Shown: piece by piece, positions 1 to 7,884 of the stretch
How positions within the stretch are numbered: the first letter of the stretch is position 1
How the letters are laid out: the number at the start of each line of letters is the position of its first letter
Source: a virus
Direction: 5' to 3' (one strand)
DNA: 37,297 nt
IMG/VR virus record: IMGVR_UViG_3300045534_000037
Coordinates: 1 to 37,297 of that record
Notes under the pieces: generated by a model
The model's database searches: none
What the model saw: only the letters and a program-made list of their open reading frames with translations
What the model was told of the DNA's origin: nothing
Made by a program: the position numbers and the translations under genes

Positions 1-250
1 CTGCGTATCCGTCTGCCGGACCGCGCTCTGGTGACTGACGGTGCCGCGCTGCAAACGCAAGACGACAACGAGCAATACACCACGCTGTCGGTTGCTTCTC
101 AAAAGCATATCGGCATCAACTTCACGTCCGCTGAACTCACCATGCAGTTGGACGATTTTGCCGACCGCGTGTTGAAACCTCGTATTAGCCAACTGGCGTC
201 TTCTATTGATGCTGATGTGGCGAACGCTTACAAGTTCATTGGGAACAGCG
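1..250 (+). repeat. terminal overlap, left copy
   Basis: Bases 1-250 match 37048-37297 except at 48 (G/T), 99 (T/G) and 123 (C/T). The overlap shows that the contig is circular or circularly permuted, with a unit of about 37,047 bp. Confidence 0.9.
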
Positions 251-1062
251 TGGGCACTCCCGGCACGACTCCCAGCACTTCGCTGGTGCTGCTGCAAGCT
301 CAGCAAAAGCTGAACGAAAACGCGGCTATCATGTCGCCCCGTTATGCCACCGTGAATCCGGCTGCTAACGCTGGCCTCGTGGAAGGCATGAAAGGTTTGT
401 TCAATCCCACCGACACCGTCAGCAAGCAGTTCAAGAATGGCATGATGGGCACCGGCGTGCTGGGCTTTGACGAAATCAACATGTCTCAGTCGATCAAACA
501 GCACACCACTGGCGATTGGGGCACTGGCATTTCGCTTGGCGCGTCTGTGACGACCGAAGGCGCTTCGTCCATCAGCATTTCTTTCACTGGCTCCAGCAAG
601 ACTTGGAAAGTGGGCGACGTATTCACTATCGCTGACGTGTATGCAGTCAATCCGCAGACCCGTGAATCGACTGGTTCGCTCCAGCAATTCGTGGTGACGG
701 AAGATCTGACCGCTTCCACTTCTGGCACGCTCAAGTTTTACCCGGCGCTGTACTCCTCGGCTCACGCTCTGGCTACCGTCAATGCGCTGCCTGTCAGCGG
801 CAAGACTGTGACCATGCTGGGTTCGGCCAACAGCCAATACGCGCAAAACCTTGTGTATCACAAAGATGCGATTACGTTTGCCACCGCTGACCTCCTCCTG
901 CCGCAAGGTGTGGATATGGCTTCGCGTGCTGTGCATAACGGCATCAGCCTGCGTGTTGTGCGTCAGTACGACATCAACAATGACCGTATGCCTTGCCGGG
1001 TTGATGTGCTGTATGGCTACAGCGTTATTCGTCCGCAGATGGCCGTTCGGATGTGGGGCTAA
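1..1062 (+). CDS. major capsid (coat) protein, P22 coat-like, C-terminal part
   Basis: The reading frame is open from base 1, so the gene enters from outside the window; its first 47 codons are at 36907-37047 at the other end. Joined across the ends, the protein is 400 residues, close to the about 430 of P22 gp5. Similarity to the P22 coat family is by recognition of the overall pattern: an N-terminal region with IGINFTSAELTMQLDDFADR, a central helical segment, a beta-rich insertion-like part around window codons 180-280, and the C-terminal SVIRPQMAVRMWG. The protein forms the icosahedral shell together with the scaffold encoded just upstream at 36109-36888. A methionine-like start at base 31 is an artefact of the cut. 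A strong stem-loop terminator follows. Confidence is high for coat protein and moderate for the exact family. Confidence 0.88.
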   Translation: MRIRLPDRALVTDGAALQTQDDNEQYTTLSVASQKHIGINFTSAELTMQLDDFADRVLKPRISQLASSIDADVANAYKFIGNSVGTPGTTPSTSLVLLQAQQKLNENAAIMSPRYATVNPAANAGLVEGMKGLFNPTDTVSKQFKNGMMGTGVLGFDEINMSQSIKQHTTGDWGTGISLGASVTTEGASSISISFTGSSKTWKVGDVFTIADVYAVNPQTRESTGSLQQFVVTEDLTASTSGTLKFYPALYSSAHALATVNALPVSGKTVTMLGSANSQYAQNLVYHKDAITFATADLLLPQGVDMASRAVHNGISLRVVRQYDINNDRMPCRVDVLYGYSVIRPQMAVRMWG

Positions 1063-1070
1063 TCTTGCAC

Positions 1071-1095
1071 TCCCCCGGTTCTCCGGGGGATTTTT
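1071..1095 (+). terminator. stem-loop terminator after the coat gene
   Basis: Arms TCCCCCGG and CCGGGGGA (8 bp) enclose the loop TTCT and are followed by five T. It starts 8 bases after the coat stop codon. As the next gene on the same strand follows at once, it probably terminates partially or protects the coat mRNA 3' end. Confidence 0.75.
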
Positions 1096-1116
1096 AACGA
1101 TTGAAAGGATTAAATT

Positions 1117-1521
1117 ATGGCTCTTCCTAATGGTGCAGGTGGGTATCAGGTCGGCTCTGGCAATAACAATGAAACTATTCTTAGTTATTCTGCTGCTCCG
1201 CAAACGGCTACTGACACGGCCACTTTGACGGCGGCTCAGATTGTTGGCGGTATCTTGGTGGCGACGCCCACGGCTAACGCAACTCTTACGTTGCCCACGG
1301 CTGCGCTGATTGACGCTGCTATCCCCAACGCTCGCGTTGGCAGCACGTTTGATTTGGCGCTTATCAATGCCGCTGCAGCGACTTACACGGCGGCGTTGGC
1401 CCTTAGCACTGGCGTGACTAATGGCGGTAATGCTGTTGTGTCTTTGGCGGCTGCAACCAGCGCTTTGTTCCGTTTCCGTAAAACCGGCGACGCGGCATAC
1501 GTTGTTTACAAAATCGCTTAA
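1117..1521 (+). CDS. small structural protein, putative head decoration protein
   Basis: A 134-residue protein rich in Ala, Thr and small residues, with no signal peptide. The segment around residues 30-70 (TLTAAQIVGGILVATPT) resembles small phage structural proteins of beta-sheet type that sit beside coat genes. AAAGGA lies 8 bases before the ATG. It lies between the coat terminator and a second stem-loop, so it has its own transcript 3' end, which suits an abundant virion component. Decoration of the capsid is inferred from position and composition only; a head-fibre role is also possible. Confidence 0.6.
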   Translation: MALPNGAGGYQVGSGNNNETILSYSAAPQTATDTATLTAAQIVGGILVATPTANATLTLPTAALIDAAIPNARVGSTFDLALINAAAATYTAALALSTGVTNGGNAVVSLAAATSALFRFRKTGDAAYVVYKIA

Positions 1522-1528
1522 GGTTAAA

Positions 1529-1551
1529 CGGGGGCTTCGGCCCCTGTTTTT
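1529..1551 (+). terminator. UUCG stem-loop terminator
   Basis: Arms CGGGGGC and GCCCCTG (one G-T pair) close a TTCG tetraloop and lead to five T. It begins 8 bases after the preceding stop codon. The C(UUCG)G loop is known to be unusually stable in RNA. Confidence 0.7.
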
Positions 1552-1563
1552 GAAAGGGTTACT

Positions 1564-1977
1564 ATGTCACATACCAAACCTATCGGCGTGGCGTATCTTG
1601 ACCAAGATATTAACGGTGCAGATGTTGTCTATTCTGACCGTGAGCTTGGTTATACCGCTGCGGCTCAAGGCTCCGTTACGCAGCAAACCAGTAAATCTAC
1701 CCCGGTCACTTTGAACAAGTCGGCGGGGCAGATCACCATGAACAACGCCACTTTGAACGCTACGACCACCGTGAATTTCACGCTGAACAATAGCTTCATT
1801 TCGGCGAATGACACGGTGATTCTGACCTTGGCAAACAGCGGGGCAACGCCGGGGTCTTATACGGCAATCGTCAGCGCATTGACTACGGGTGCGGCAACGA
1901 TCACGGTGCGAAACATTAGTGCGGGAAACCTGTCCGAAGCTATTGTTTTGAACTTTGCTCTGATTCACTGCGTGTAA
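1564..1977 (+). CDS. small beta-rich structural protein, second decoration-like protein
   Basis: A 137-residue protein. The N-terminus (MSHTKPIGVAYLDQDINGAD) is polar; residues 45-137 alternate Thr, Asn, Ser and hydrophobics in a pattern typical of beta-sandwich virion proteins (TLNATTTVNFTLNNSF and similar). GAAAGGG is the ribosome site 5 bases before the ATG. It is flanked by stem-loops on both sides, like its upstream neighbour, which supports a separately tuned abundant structural protein. No enzyme motif is seen. The family is not named with certainty. Confidence 0.55.
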   Translation: MSHTKPIGVAYLDQDINGADVVYSDRELGYTAAAQGSVTQQTSKSTPVTLNKSAGQITMNNATLNATTTVNFTLNNSFISANDTVILTLANSGATPGSYTAIVSALTTGAATITVRNISAGNLSEAIVLNFALIHCV

Positions 1978-1982
1978 AAGAT

Positions 1983-2000
1983 GGGGGCTTTGGCCCCCTT
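1983..2000 (+). terminator. stem-loop, weak terminator
   Basis: Arms GGGGGC and GCCCCC (6 bp) enclose TTTG and are followed only by TTCT. The T-tract is poor, so it may act as a 3'-end stabiliser or a leaky terminator. It is the third such hairpin after three consecutive structural genes. Confidence 0.5.
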
Positions 2001-2008
2001 CTGAAATT

Positions 2009-2197
2009 ATGAACATCTATCTTAGACACGAGCGCCACGGCACCAAAATTGCCACCATGGAAATGGAAGCCGAGTTCGATGAAGAGCATGGTTGGGTGCG
2101 CTATAATCCAGAAGAATCAAACACGTTCGAAGACAATGCGTTTATCAATGCGCTGCAAGTAAAACGTCGAGGGCGACCGCCCAAAGTTTCGGCATAA
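2009..2197 (+). CDS. small hypothetical protein with AT-hook-like C-terminus
   Basis: A 62-residue acidic-then-basic protein. Residues about 15-30 are acidic (MEMEAEFDEEHGW) and the C-terminus carries KRRGRPPK, which matches the AT-hook core RGRP known to bind the minor groove of AT-rich DNA. It sits between the decoration-like gene and the tail accessory gene at 2207, so a virion or packaging role is likely but not shown. The RGRP motif is seen; DNA binding is inference. Confidence 0.6.
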   Translation: MNIYLRHERHGTKIATMEMEAEFDEEHGWVRYNPEESNTFEDNAFINALQVKRRGRPPKVSA

Positions 2198-2206
2198 GGG
2201 GAACAC

Positions 2207-2917
2207 ATGGCAACGGCTGGCGACATCATCAACGGTGCTTTGCGTCTGCTCGGTGTGCTGGCCGAAGGTGAAACGCCTTCTCCTGAAACATCTGCTGATG
2301 CGCTGTTTGCCATGAATCAGATGATTGATTCGTGGAACACTGAGCGTTTGTCTGTGTTTTCTACTCAAGACCAGACATTTACTTGGCCCGCAGGTGAAAT
2401 CACTCGCACTCTTGGCCCATCTGGGAATTTTGTCGGGAACCGACCAGTTCGGCTTGATGATGCCACGTACTACCGCGACCCTAGCACCAACGTATCCTTT
2501 GGTATTAAGTTCATCAATCAACAGCAATATGACGGCATCGCCGTTAAAACGGTCACTTCCACCTATCCGCAAGTGATCTTTGTCAATGAGACGTTTCCTG
2601 ACGTGACAATGACCATCTACCCAAAACCGACGCGTGTTTTGGAATGGCATTTCATCTCCGTCGAACCGCTTTCCCAGCCTGCAACATTGGCGACTGACCT
2701 AGCATTTCCTCCGGGCTATCTTCGAGCTTTCCGGTACAACCTTGCTTGTGAAATGGCCCCGGAGTTCGGCGTAGAGCCTTCTTTGCAAGTGAAACGAATT
2801 GCAATGGTGTCCAAGCGCAACATCAAGCGCATCAACAATCCTGACGACATCATGAGCCTGCCGTACTCGCTGGTAGCGACGCGTCAGCGGTTCAATGTGT
2901 ATGCGGGCAACTATTGA
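2207..2917 (+). CDS. tail accessory factor, P22 gp4-like (head completion)
   Basis: A 236-residue protein. The N-terminus (GDIINGALRLLGVLAEGE, then a helical MNQMIDSWN segment) has the pattern of the P22 gp4-type head-tail connector family that binds under the portal ring and seals packaged DNA. It is longer than P22 gp4 (166 residues), as seen in other family members. Order also supports it: coat, then this, then the gp10-like protein, as in P22. AAGGGG precedes the ATG. Assignment combines pattern recognition and synteny. Confidence 0.72.
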   Translation: MATAGDIINGALRLLGVLAEGETPSPETSADALFAMNQMIDSWNTERLSVFSTQDQTFTWPAGEITRTLGPSGNFVGNRPVRLDDATYYRDPSTNVSFGIKFINQQQYDGIAVKTVTSTYPQVIFVNETFPDVTMTIYPKPTRVLEWHFISVEPLSQPATLATDLAFPPGYLRAFRYNLACEMAPEFGVEPSLQVKRIAMVSKRNIKRINNPDDIMSLPYSLVATRQRFNVYAGNY

Positions 2918-2918
2918 T

Positions 2919-3161
2919 ATGGAACTATCTTTCAAATCTCGCTTGTTTGAGTTTGTAATCAGAACCAGCCCAACATATGAAATGGCTACGGAAGAAGGAC
3001 TGCGTCCTCGTTATGCAGCGTTTCGCCTGTGGGAGTTTTCTTGGTCAAAGAAAAACGGCTTTAGAGATTTGCGGAAGGTAAGAGCAAAAGAAGACGTCGA
3101 AAACGCAGCGCAAGTTGCTGCTGAGGCTGTGGCTATGCAAAAATTGCTGGATCAGCGATAA
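2919..3161 (+). CDS. small hypothetical protein between gp4-like and gp10-like genes
   Basis: An 80-residue charged protein. I chose the ATG at 2919, one base after the gp4-like stop codon, because earlier in-frame starts lie inside that gene; translation is probably coupled, as no clear ribosome site is visible. The second half is helical and charged (LRKVRAKEDVENAAQVAAEA). No known domain was recognised. Three bases separate it from the next gene, so it belongs to the tail-assembly operon. Confidence 0.6.
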   Translation: MELSFKSRLFEFVIRTSPTYEMATEEGLRPRYAAFRLWEFSWSKKNGFRDLRKVRAKEDVENAAQVAAEAVAMQKLLDQR

Positions 3162-3164
3162 AAG

Positions 3165-4691
3165 ATGAAATCCCCAATCCTCGGCTCTAGCTATGTGGCC
3201 CGCAGCCCAAGTGCTGACGATAACCGCATGGTCAATCTGTTTCCAGAGATTGTGCCCGAGGGCGGCAAGGAAGCTGCGTTTCTGCAACGTGCGCCGGGGC
3301 TTCGTAAGCTGGCGTCTGTAGGAAATGGGCCGATTCGCGGGCTGTGGCAGTTTGGCGGATATGGATACGTTGTAAGCGGAAACGGCCTGTATCGTGTCAA
3401 TTCAAGCTGGGCAGCAACTTCTCTTGGCACTGTGTCTGGCACCGGCCCTGTATCCATGTCAGACAATGGCACACAGCTTTTTGTCGCCTGTAATGGCCCA
3501 AGTTACATTTACAATTCCTCCACTTCTGTTTTCCAACAGATCACCGACCCGGATTTTCCGGGCGCGGTTACGGTGGGGTATTTGGATGGGTACTTTGTAT
3601 TCAATGAGCCTAACAGCCAAAAAGTTTGGGTTACAGGTCTGCTTGAGGGTACTCAAGTGGATTCACTCGATTTTGCCAGTGCGGAAGGGTCGCCGGACGG
3701 ACTTGTCTCGCTGATTGTCGATCACCGCGAAGCATGGCTGTTTGGCACAAACTCGGTTGAAGTCTGGTATGACGCTGGCAATGCAGACTTCCCTTTAGCG
3801 AGAATCCAAGGCGCTTTTAATGAAATCGGGTGCGCTGCGCCGTATTCCGTTGCCAAGCTGGACAATGGCATCTTTTGGCTAGGATCTGACGCTCGAGGCA
3901 ATGGCATTGTTTATCGAGCCAACGGATACACCGGGCAGCGTGTCAGCACTCATGCTGTTGAATGGCAGATCCAGCAATACGCCAGCATTTCAGACGCGAT
4001 TGCCTACACCTATCAGCAAGACGGCCACGCTTTCTATGTGCTGATCTTTCCCACGGCAAACACCACATGGGTTTATGACGTAGCGACGCAAGCTTGGCAC
4101 GAACGCGCTGGGTTTATTGATGGGCAATTTACTCGCCACCGCAGCAATTGCCAAATGAACCTTGGCGGTGAAATTGTTGTCGGAGACTATGAGAACGGCA
4201 ACATCTACGCATTTGATCTGGATTTTTACTCAGACAATGGATCGCTGCAAAAGTGGCTGCGTTCGTGGCGAGCATTACCAACCGGGCAAAACAATCTTAA
4301 AAGAACGACGCACCACAGCTTGCAACTGGATTGCGAAGCTGGCGTTGGGTTAGATGGCAATGATGTATTTTCATTGCTTACTACACTAGACACCGAAAGC
4401 GGCAATACGCTACTAGCAGAAAACGGCGTAGATATTTTGGTGTCCGTTTCGACCGTTCAAGGAACCGATCCTCAGGTAATGCTTCGTTGGTCAGATGACG
4501 GCGGTTTTACTTGGAGCAATGAACATTGGCGCAGCATGGGCAAGATCGGTGAAAAAGGAAAACGCATCATCTGGCGCAGGCTTGGCATGACGCAAAAGCT
4601 GCGTGACAGGGTGTATGAGATTTCAGGCACTGATCCTGTAAAAATCACCATAGTGGGTGCAGAACTCATTTTGAGCGCCACCGATGCCTAG
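3165..4691 (+). CDS. tail accessory / DNA stabilisation protein, P22 gp10-like
   Basis: A 508-residue beta-rich protein. The N-terminus (SSYVARSPSADDNRMVNLFPE) and the repeated Gly-aromatic pattern (GLWQFGGYGYVVSGNGLYRV) match the packaged-DNA stabilisation protein family of P22 gp10 (472 residues), which forms a hexamer in the tail below gp4 and holds the needle and tailspikes. It follows the gp4-like gene as in P22. It overlaps the next gene by 8 bases. Confidence rests on family pattern and synteny together. Confidence 0.82.
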   Translation: MKSPILGSSYVARSPSADDNRMVNLFPEIVPEGGKEAAFLQRAPGLRKLASVGNGPIRGLWQFGGYGYVVSGNGLYRVNSSWAATSLGTVSGTGPVSMSDNGTQLFVACNGPSYIYNSSTSVFQQITDPDFPGAVTVGYLDGYFVFNEPNSQKVWVTGLLEGTQVDSLDFASAEGSPDGLVSLIVDHREAWLFGTNSVEVWYDAGNADFPLARIQGAFNEIGCAAPYSVAKLDNGIFWLGSDARGNGIVYRANGYTGQRVSTHAVEWQIQQYASISDAIAYTYQQDGHAFYVLIFPTANTTWVYDVATQAWHERAGFIDGQFTRHRSNCQMNLGGEIVVGDYENGNIYAFDLDFYSDNGSLQKWLRSWRALPTGQNNLKRTTHHSLQLDCEAGVGLDGNDVFSLLTTLDTESGNTLLAENGVDILVSVSTVQGTDPQVMLRWSDDGGFTWSNEHWRSMGKIGEKGKRIIWRRLGMTQKLRDRVYEISGTDPVKITIVGAELILSATDA

Positions 4692-5583
4692 TCCTATCAA
4701 CATCACAAACATTCCAGCGCCTCGGGTTGATTTTATCGACCCGCGCACTGGTTTGATGGCGCGTGAATGGTATCGATTCTTTTTTAACCTGTTCAAGTTG
4801 ACAGGTAGCGGCACAAGCGAAGTTTCGCTGACTGATCTGCAAATTGGGCCGCCTGTATATGATTTCACAGGCGAGATTGCACAGATTAGCGATACAACAC
4901 AGCTTGCCACGCAATCGCCCACGAACACGGATCAACTGTCAGAAAGTTTGAAACGTGTTGATGCTTTGGAAGACGCCCCATATTCAAATAATGGAGACTT
5001 GCTTTTTGAAAGCTTGAAGCGCATTGATGCGTTAGAACAATTACCAGTCAGCGCCGATCAAATTTACGAAGCAATCAAACGGATTGAAGCATTAGAAGCT
5101 GCGCCACTTCCACAAGCCTACACAAGGCGAGCGGCATATGGCTCGTTTTACGACACCACCACGCAAACGGCTGCGGCTATCAATACTGCTTACGCAATGA
5201 CATTCAACACGACAGATTTGTCGTTTGGTGTCACTCGCGGTTCGCCAACATCAAGGATTTATGTTGATTCGGGTGGCGTTTATAACATTCAATTTTCTGC
5301 CCAGCTTGACAACACGAGTGGCGGCAGTCATTTAATTTACATTTGGATTCGAATCAATGGTGTAGATGTTCCATATTCAGCTAGCCAAGTGCGCCTCAAA
5401 GGAACTGACGGCGAACTTGTGGCAGCATGGAATTTTGTGGAAATGTTGAAAGCAAACGACTATTTTGAAATTATGTGGTCAGTAACGGACACCACCGTTC
5501 AAATAACGTCGTCTGCCGCTGTTGCTCCAGTCCCCGCCATTCCTTCTGTTATCCTTACCGTTACAGACAATATCAGCACGTAG
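4684..5583 (+). CDS. virion protein in tail-needle position, with helical repeats and beta-rich tip
   Basis: A 299-residue protein. Residues 14-40 (VDFIDPRTGLMAREWYRFFF) form a conserved-looking phage attachment segment. Residues 83-141 contain three copies of a repeat of about 21 residues with core E(S/A)(L/I)KR(V/I)(D/E)ALE, suited to a trimeric coiled stalk. Residues 150-299 are beta-rich (SGGVYNIQFSAQLDNTSGG) like TNF/C1q-type tips. It occupies the place of the P22 needle gene 26 directly after gp10. Some P22-like needles (Sf6) carry a TNF-like knob, so a needle is plausible; a short fibre is the main alternative. Confidence 0.5.
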   Translation: MPSPINITNIPAPRVDFIDPRTGLMAREWYRFFFNLFKLTGSGTSEVSLTDLQIGPPVYDFTGEIAQISDTTQLATQSPTNTDQLSESLKRVDALEDAPYSNNGDLLFESLKRIDALEQLPVSADQIYEAIKRIEALEAAPLPQAYTRRAAYGSFYDTTTQTAAAINTAYAMTFNTTDLSFGVTRGSPTSRIYVDSGGVYNIQFSAQLDNTSGGSHLIYIWIRINGVDVPYSASQVRLKGTDGELVAAWNFVEMLKANDYFEIMWSVTDTTVQITSSAAVAPVPAIPSVILTVTDNIST

Positions 5584-5590
5584 GCTATCA

Positions 5591-6016
5591 ATGACAACTT
5601 TGACCCCTACCCCCAAGCAACAATTCCTTGATGCCAATGGCAATCCGCTATCAGGAGGCAAGGTTTACACTTACGCAGCCGGAACTACTACGCCACTGGT
5701 GACATACACCGACTCAAGCGGTTCAGTGCCTAACACCAACCCGGTGATTCTGGACAGCCGTGGCGAGGCTGCTATTTGGCTCGGGGTAGCATCGTACAAA
5801 CTTAAACTTACCACCTCTACTGATGTTGAAATCTGGACGGTGGATAACATCAGTGGCGCTAGTATTGCTGTTCAAAAAGGAGCAAGCGCCGGAAGGCCGA
5901 CACCAAGTGCAACAGATTACGGTGTTATGTATTTTGATACTACACTTGATGCCGATGGAAAACCTATTTGGTGGAATGGCACCGCGTGGGTTGATGCTAC
6001 TGGCGCAGTTGTTTAA
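5591..6016 (+). CDS. tailspike head-binding-type protein
   Basis: A 141-residue protein. Residues 9-75 follow the pattern FLDANGNPLSGGKVYTYAAG, then NTNPVILDSRGEAAIWLG, then IWTVDNISG, which is the recurring head-binding or tail-adapter motif of P22-type tailspikes and many podovirus tail proteins. The C-terminal part has a second common phage motif (YFDTTLDADGKPIWWNGTAW). I chose the ATG at 5591; an upstream in-frame start would lie inside the previous gene. It is too short for a complete spike, so it is an adapter or a spike anchor. The true spike is probably at 34477. Confidence 0.65.
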   Translation: MTTLTPTPKQQFLDANGNPLSGGKVYTYAAGTTTPLVTYTDSSGSVPNTNPVILDSRGEAAIWLGVASYKLKLTTSTDVEIWTVDNISGASIAVQKGASAGRPTPSATDYGVMYFDTTLDADGKPIWWNGTAWVDATGAVV

Positions 6017-6025
6017 GGAACCAAC

Positions 6026-6361
6026 ATGACCATTACCGTAAAAGTACTGATCCCGGCTAAGACTGCCGAAAACACGCAGACCACGCAATACACCGCGTCG
6101 GGGGTCACCACCATCATCGACAAATTCACCGCCACAAACTACAACACGGCAGCGGCGACGATTTCGGTCAATCTTGTCACCTCGGCGGATACGGCAGGCA
6201 ATCAGAACTTGATTGTCAAAACCAAGACGCTGCAACCTGCCGAGACTTACACTTTCCCTGAGCTGGTCGGGCAAGTGTTGATGGCTAGTGGGTTCATCAG
6301 CACGATTGCCGGGACTGCATCTGCAATCAACATTCGGGCTTCTGGGCGTGAAGTTAGCTGA
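6026..6361 (+). CDS. small phage structural-type protein, unknown function
   Basis: A 111-residue Thr/Ala-rich protein with predicted alternating beta strands (VTTIIDKFTATNYNTAAATI, then LVGQVLMASGFISTIAGTAS). The pattern resembles small virion proteins in podovirus tail clusters, but I cannot name the family. AAGGA stands 7 bases before the ATG. Its 3' end overlaps the start of the SET-domain gene by about 14 bases, so the two are translationally linked. Confidence 0.55.
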   Translation: MTITVKVLIPAKTAENTQTTQYTASGVTTIIDKFTATNYNTAAATISVNLVTSADTAGNQNLIVKTKTLQPAETYTFPELVGQVLMASGFISTIAGTASAINIRASGREVS

Positions 6362-7190
6362 GTTGAAATCAGCGGGGGCTTTGCTTACTAAAAAAGTTCA
6401 GGCGCTTGAAACTGAGCTATTGAAGTTGCCGCAAGCTGCAATTGTTACTGAACATGTTTTTAAGCCCGGAATCTACGAGCGGAAAATCATCATTCCAGCT
6501 TGGACAGTCTTGACTGGTGCGAAACACAAAACTGATTACAAAGTTCGATTGGAAAAAGGAACAATTGCCGTCAATACTGATGACGGCGTAAAAATTTTGA
6601 CTGCGCCGCTTGAATTTGAAGCAAAAGCCGGGATGCAGCGTGCAGGACGCGTGTTTGATCAAGAAGTTATTTGGGTTGATGTGTATGAAAATCCTGATAA
6701 CTGCACGAATCTTGCTGAACTTGAAGCAAAACTGTACGTGGTGCCGGAGTGCGGTCTTGCAGATAGCAGAACCGCAGTGCAAAAAGCAAGAATTGATTTC
6801 AACGCGTTTTTACATCAAACAGGACTGACGCAAGACGAAATGGATGCGCTAGTGCATATTGAATCTGATCTAATAGATATGCCGCCAAATGTTGATGTTG
6901 AACTGCGAGATTCAATGATTCATGGAAAAGGATTATTTGCTCTTCGTGATTTTAACGTAGGACAAATTGTTTGCCCTGGAAGGCTTAACGGCAAAAGAAC
7001 CCCCGGCGGCAGATTCATAAATCATTCGTGTTTTCCAAATGTTACGCCTAAAAAATTTGGCGACGACATTTATGCGGTGGCTATACGAAAGATTTACGCT
7101 GGTGATGAATTGTTGGTAAATTACAGAAAATCAATACAAGTAAACTTTGGCATTGTGCTACAAGGAGAACAATTATGTCAGGTTGGGTAG
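6348..7190 (+). CDS. cupin-like plus SET-domain protein, putative protein lysine methyltransferase
   Basis: With the chosen GTG start at 6348 the protein has 280 residues; a TTG at 6363 is an alternative, and the ATG at 6288 lies deep inside the previous gene. Residues 1-30 are helical. Residues 35-130 are beta-rich and resemble a double-stranded beta-helix (cupin-like) fold, without an obvious full metal-ligand set. Residues 184-262 form a short SET domain: HGKGLFAL (GxG cofactor loop), GRFINHSCFPNV (the NHSCxPN motif that binds S-adenosylmethionine) and AGDELLVNY (ExxxY end of the active site). The segment between GxG and NHS is only about 30 residues, much shorter than in typical SET enzymes. 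Substrate unknown. Neighbours are virion genes, so a virion or injected protein is plausible. Confidence 0.75.
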   Translation: MKLAELKSAGALLTKKVQALETELLKLPQAAIVTEHVFKPGIYERKIIIPAWTVLTGAKHKTDYKVRLEKGTIAVNTDDGVKILTAPLEFEAKAGMQRAGRVFDQEVIWVDVYENPDNCTNLAELEAKLYVVPECGLADSRTAVQKARIDFNAFLHQTGLTQDEMDALVHIESDLIDMPPNVDVELRDSMIHGKGLFALRDFNVGQIVCPGRLNGKRTPGGRFINHSCFPNVTPKKFGDDIYAVAIRKIYAGDELLVNYRKSIQVNFGIVLQGEQLCQVG

Positions 7191-7879
7191 CTGGAGCAGT
7201 TGTTGTTGGGTCTTTAATAGGTTCAGAGGCTTCTGAAGACGCAGCAGAAACTCAAGCGCAATCTGCGGAGAAAGCATCAAACCTTCAATATAGACAATTT
7301 AAGGAATCAATCGCTTTACAAGAGCCTTGGCGCAAAGCTGGCGAAGAAGCACTTAACAAACTTATTCCATTAGCATCCGAATATACGCCATTTGGAATGC
7401 GACAATTTCAACAAGACCCCGGTTATGCATTTAGAATGTCTGAGGGAATGAAGGCGCTTGATCGTACTGCGGCGGCTCGTGGTGGCTTGTTGTCTGGCGC
7501 TACGCTTAAGGGCGCGCAGCGTTTTGGGCAAGAGCTTGGAAGCCAAGAATATCAAAACGCTTTCAATCGTTATCAAGCAGAACGTACTGCACGCCTAAAT
7601 CCTTTGCAATCTTTGGCCGGAATTGGGCAAACAACGGCCCAACAAATTGCACAATCTGGGATGAATATGGCCCAAAATGTTGGGAACATTCAACAAGCAG
7701 GAGCGGCTGCAAGAGCTTCTGGTTATGTTGGGCAAGCAAATGCACTTACAGGCGCGTTAAATACGGGCTTAAACTATTATCAAAATCAAAACTTGATGAA
7801 CAGAATGTTCCCTCAAGCTGGTGGCGGCATGGGGCAATCTGATTTTTCTCGCGGTTGGACTCCTGAAAATTACGGTTAA
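7175..7879 (+). CDS. DNA ejection protein, P22 gp7-like
   Basis: A 234-residue protein. The N-terminus is hydrophobic (GWVAGAVVVGSLIGSEAS), followed by helical Gln/Ala-rich repeats (QQIAQSGMNMAQNVGNIQQA), the typical look of P22 gp7 and related ejection proteins that are packaged in the head and injected to form a channel across the envelope. AGGAG stands before the ATG, which overlaps the SET gene end by 16 bases. It is the first of three tandem ejection-type genes, as in P22 (7, 20, 16). Confidence 0.72.
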   Translation: MSGWVAGAVVVGSLIGSEASEDAAETQAQSAEKASNLQYRQFKESIALQEPWRKAGEEALNKLIPLASEYTPFGMRQFQQDPGYAFRMSEGMKALDRTAAARGGLLSGATLKGAQRFGQELGSQEYQNAFNRYQAERTARLNPLQSLAGIGQTTAQQIAQSGMNMAQNVGNIQQAGAAARASGYVGQANALTGALNTGLNYYQNQNLMNRMFPQAGGGMGQSDFSRGWTPENYG

Positions 7880-7884
7880 AAACT

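Noticed and set aside
2117-2650. A 177-codon minus-strand frame opposite the gp4-like gene
   Set aside because: Shadow of the gp4-like coding sequence; Arg/His-rich composition is typical of an antisense frame.
5723-6274. A 183-codon minus-strand frame opposite the head-binding-type gene
   Set aside because: Antisense to two well-supported virion genes, with no promoter, ribosome site or domain.
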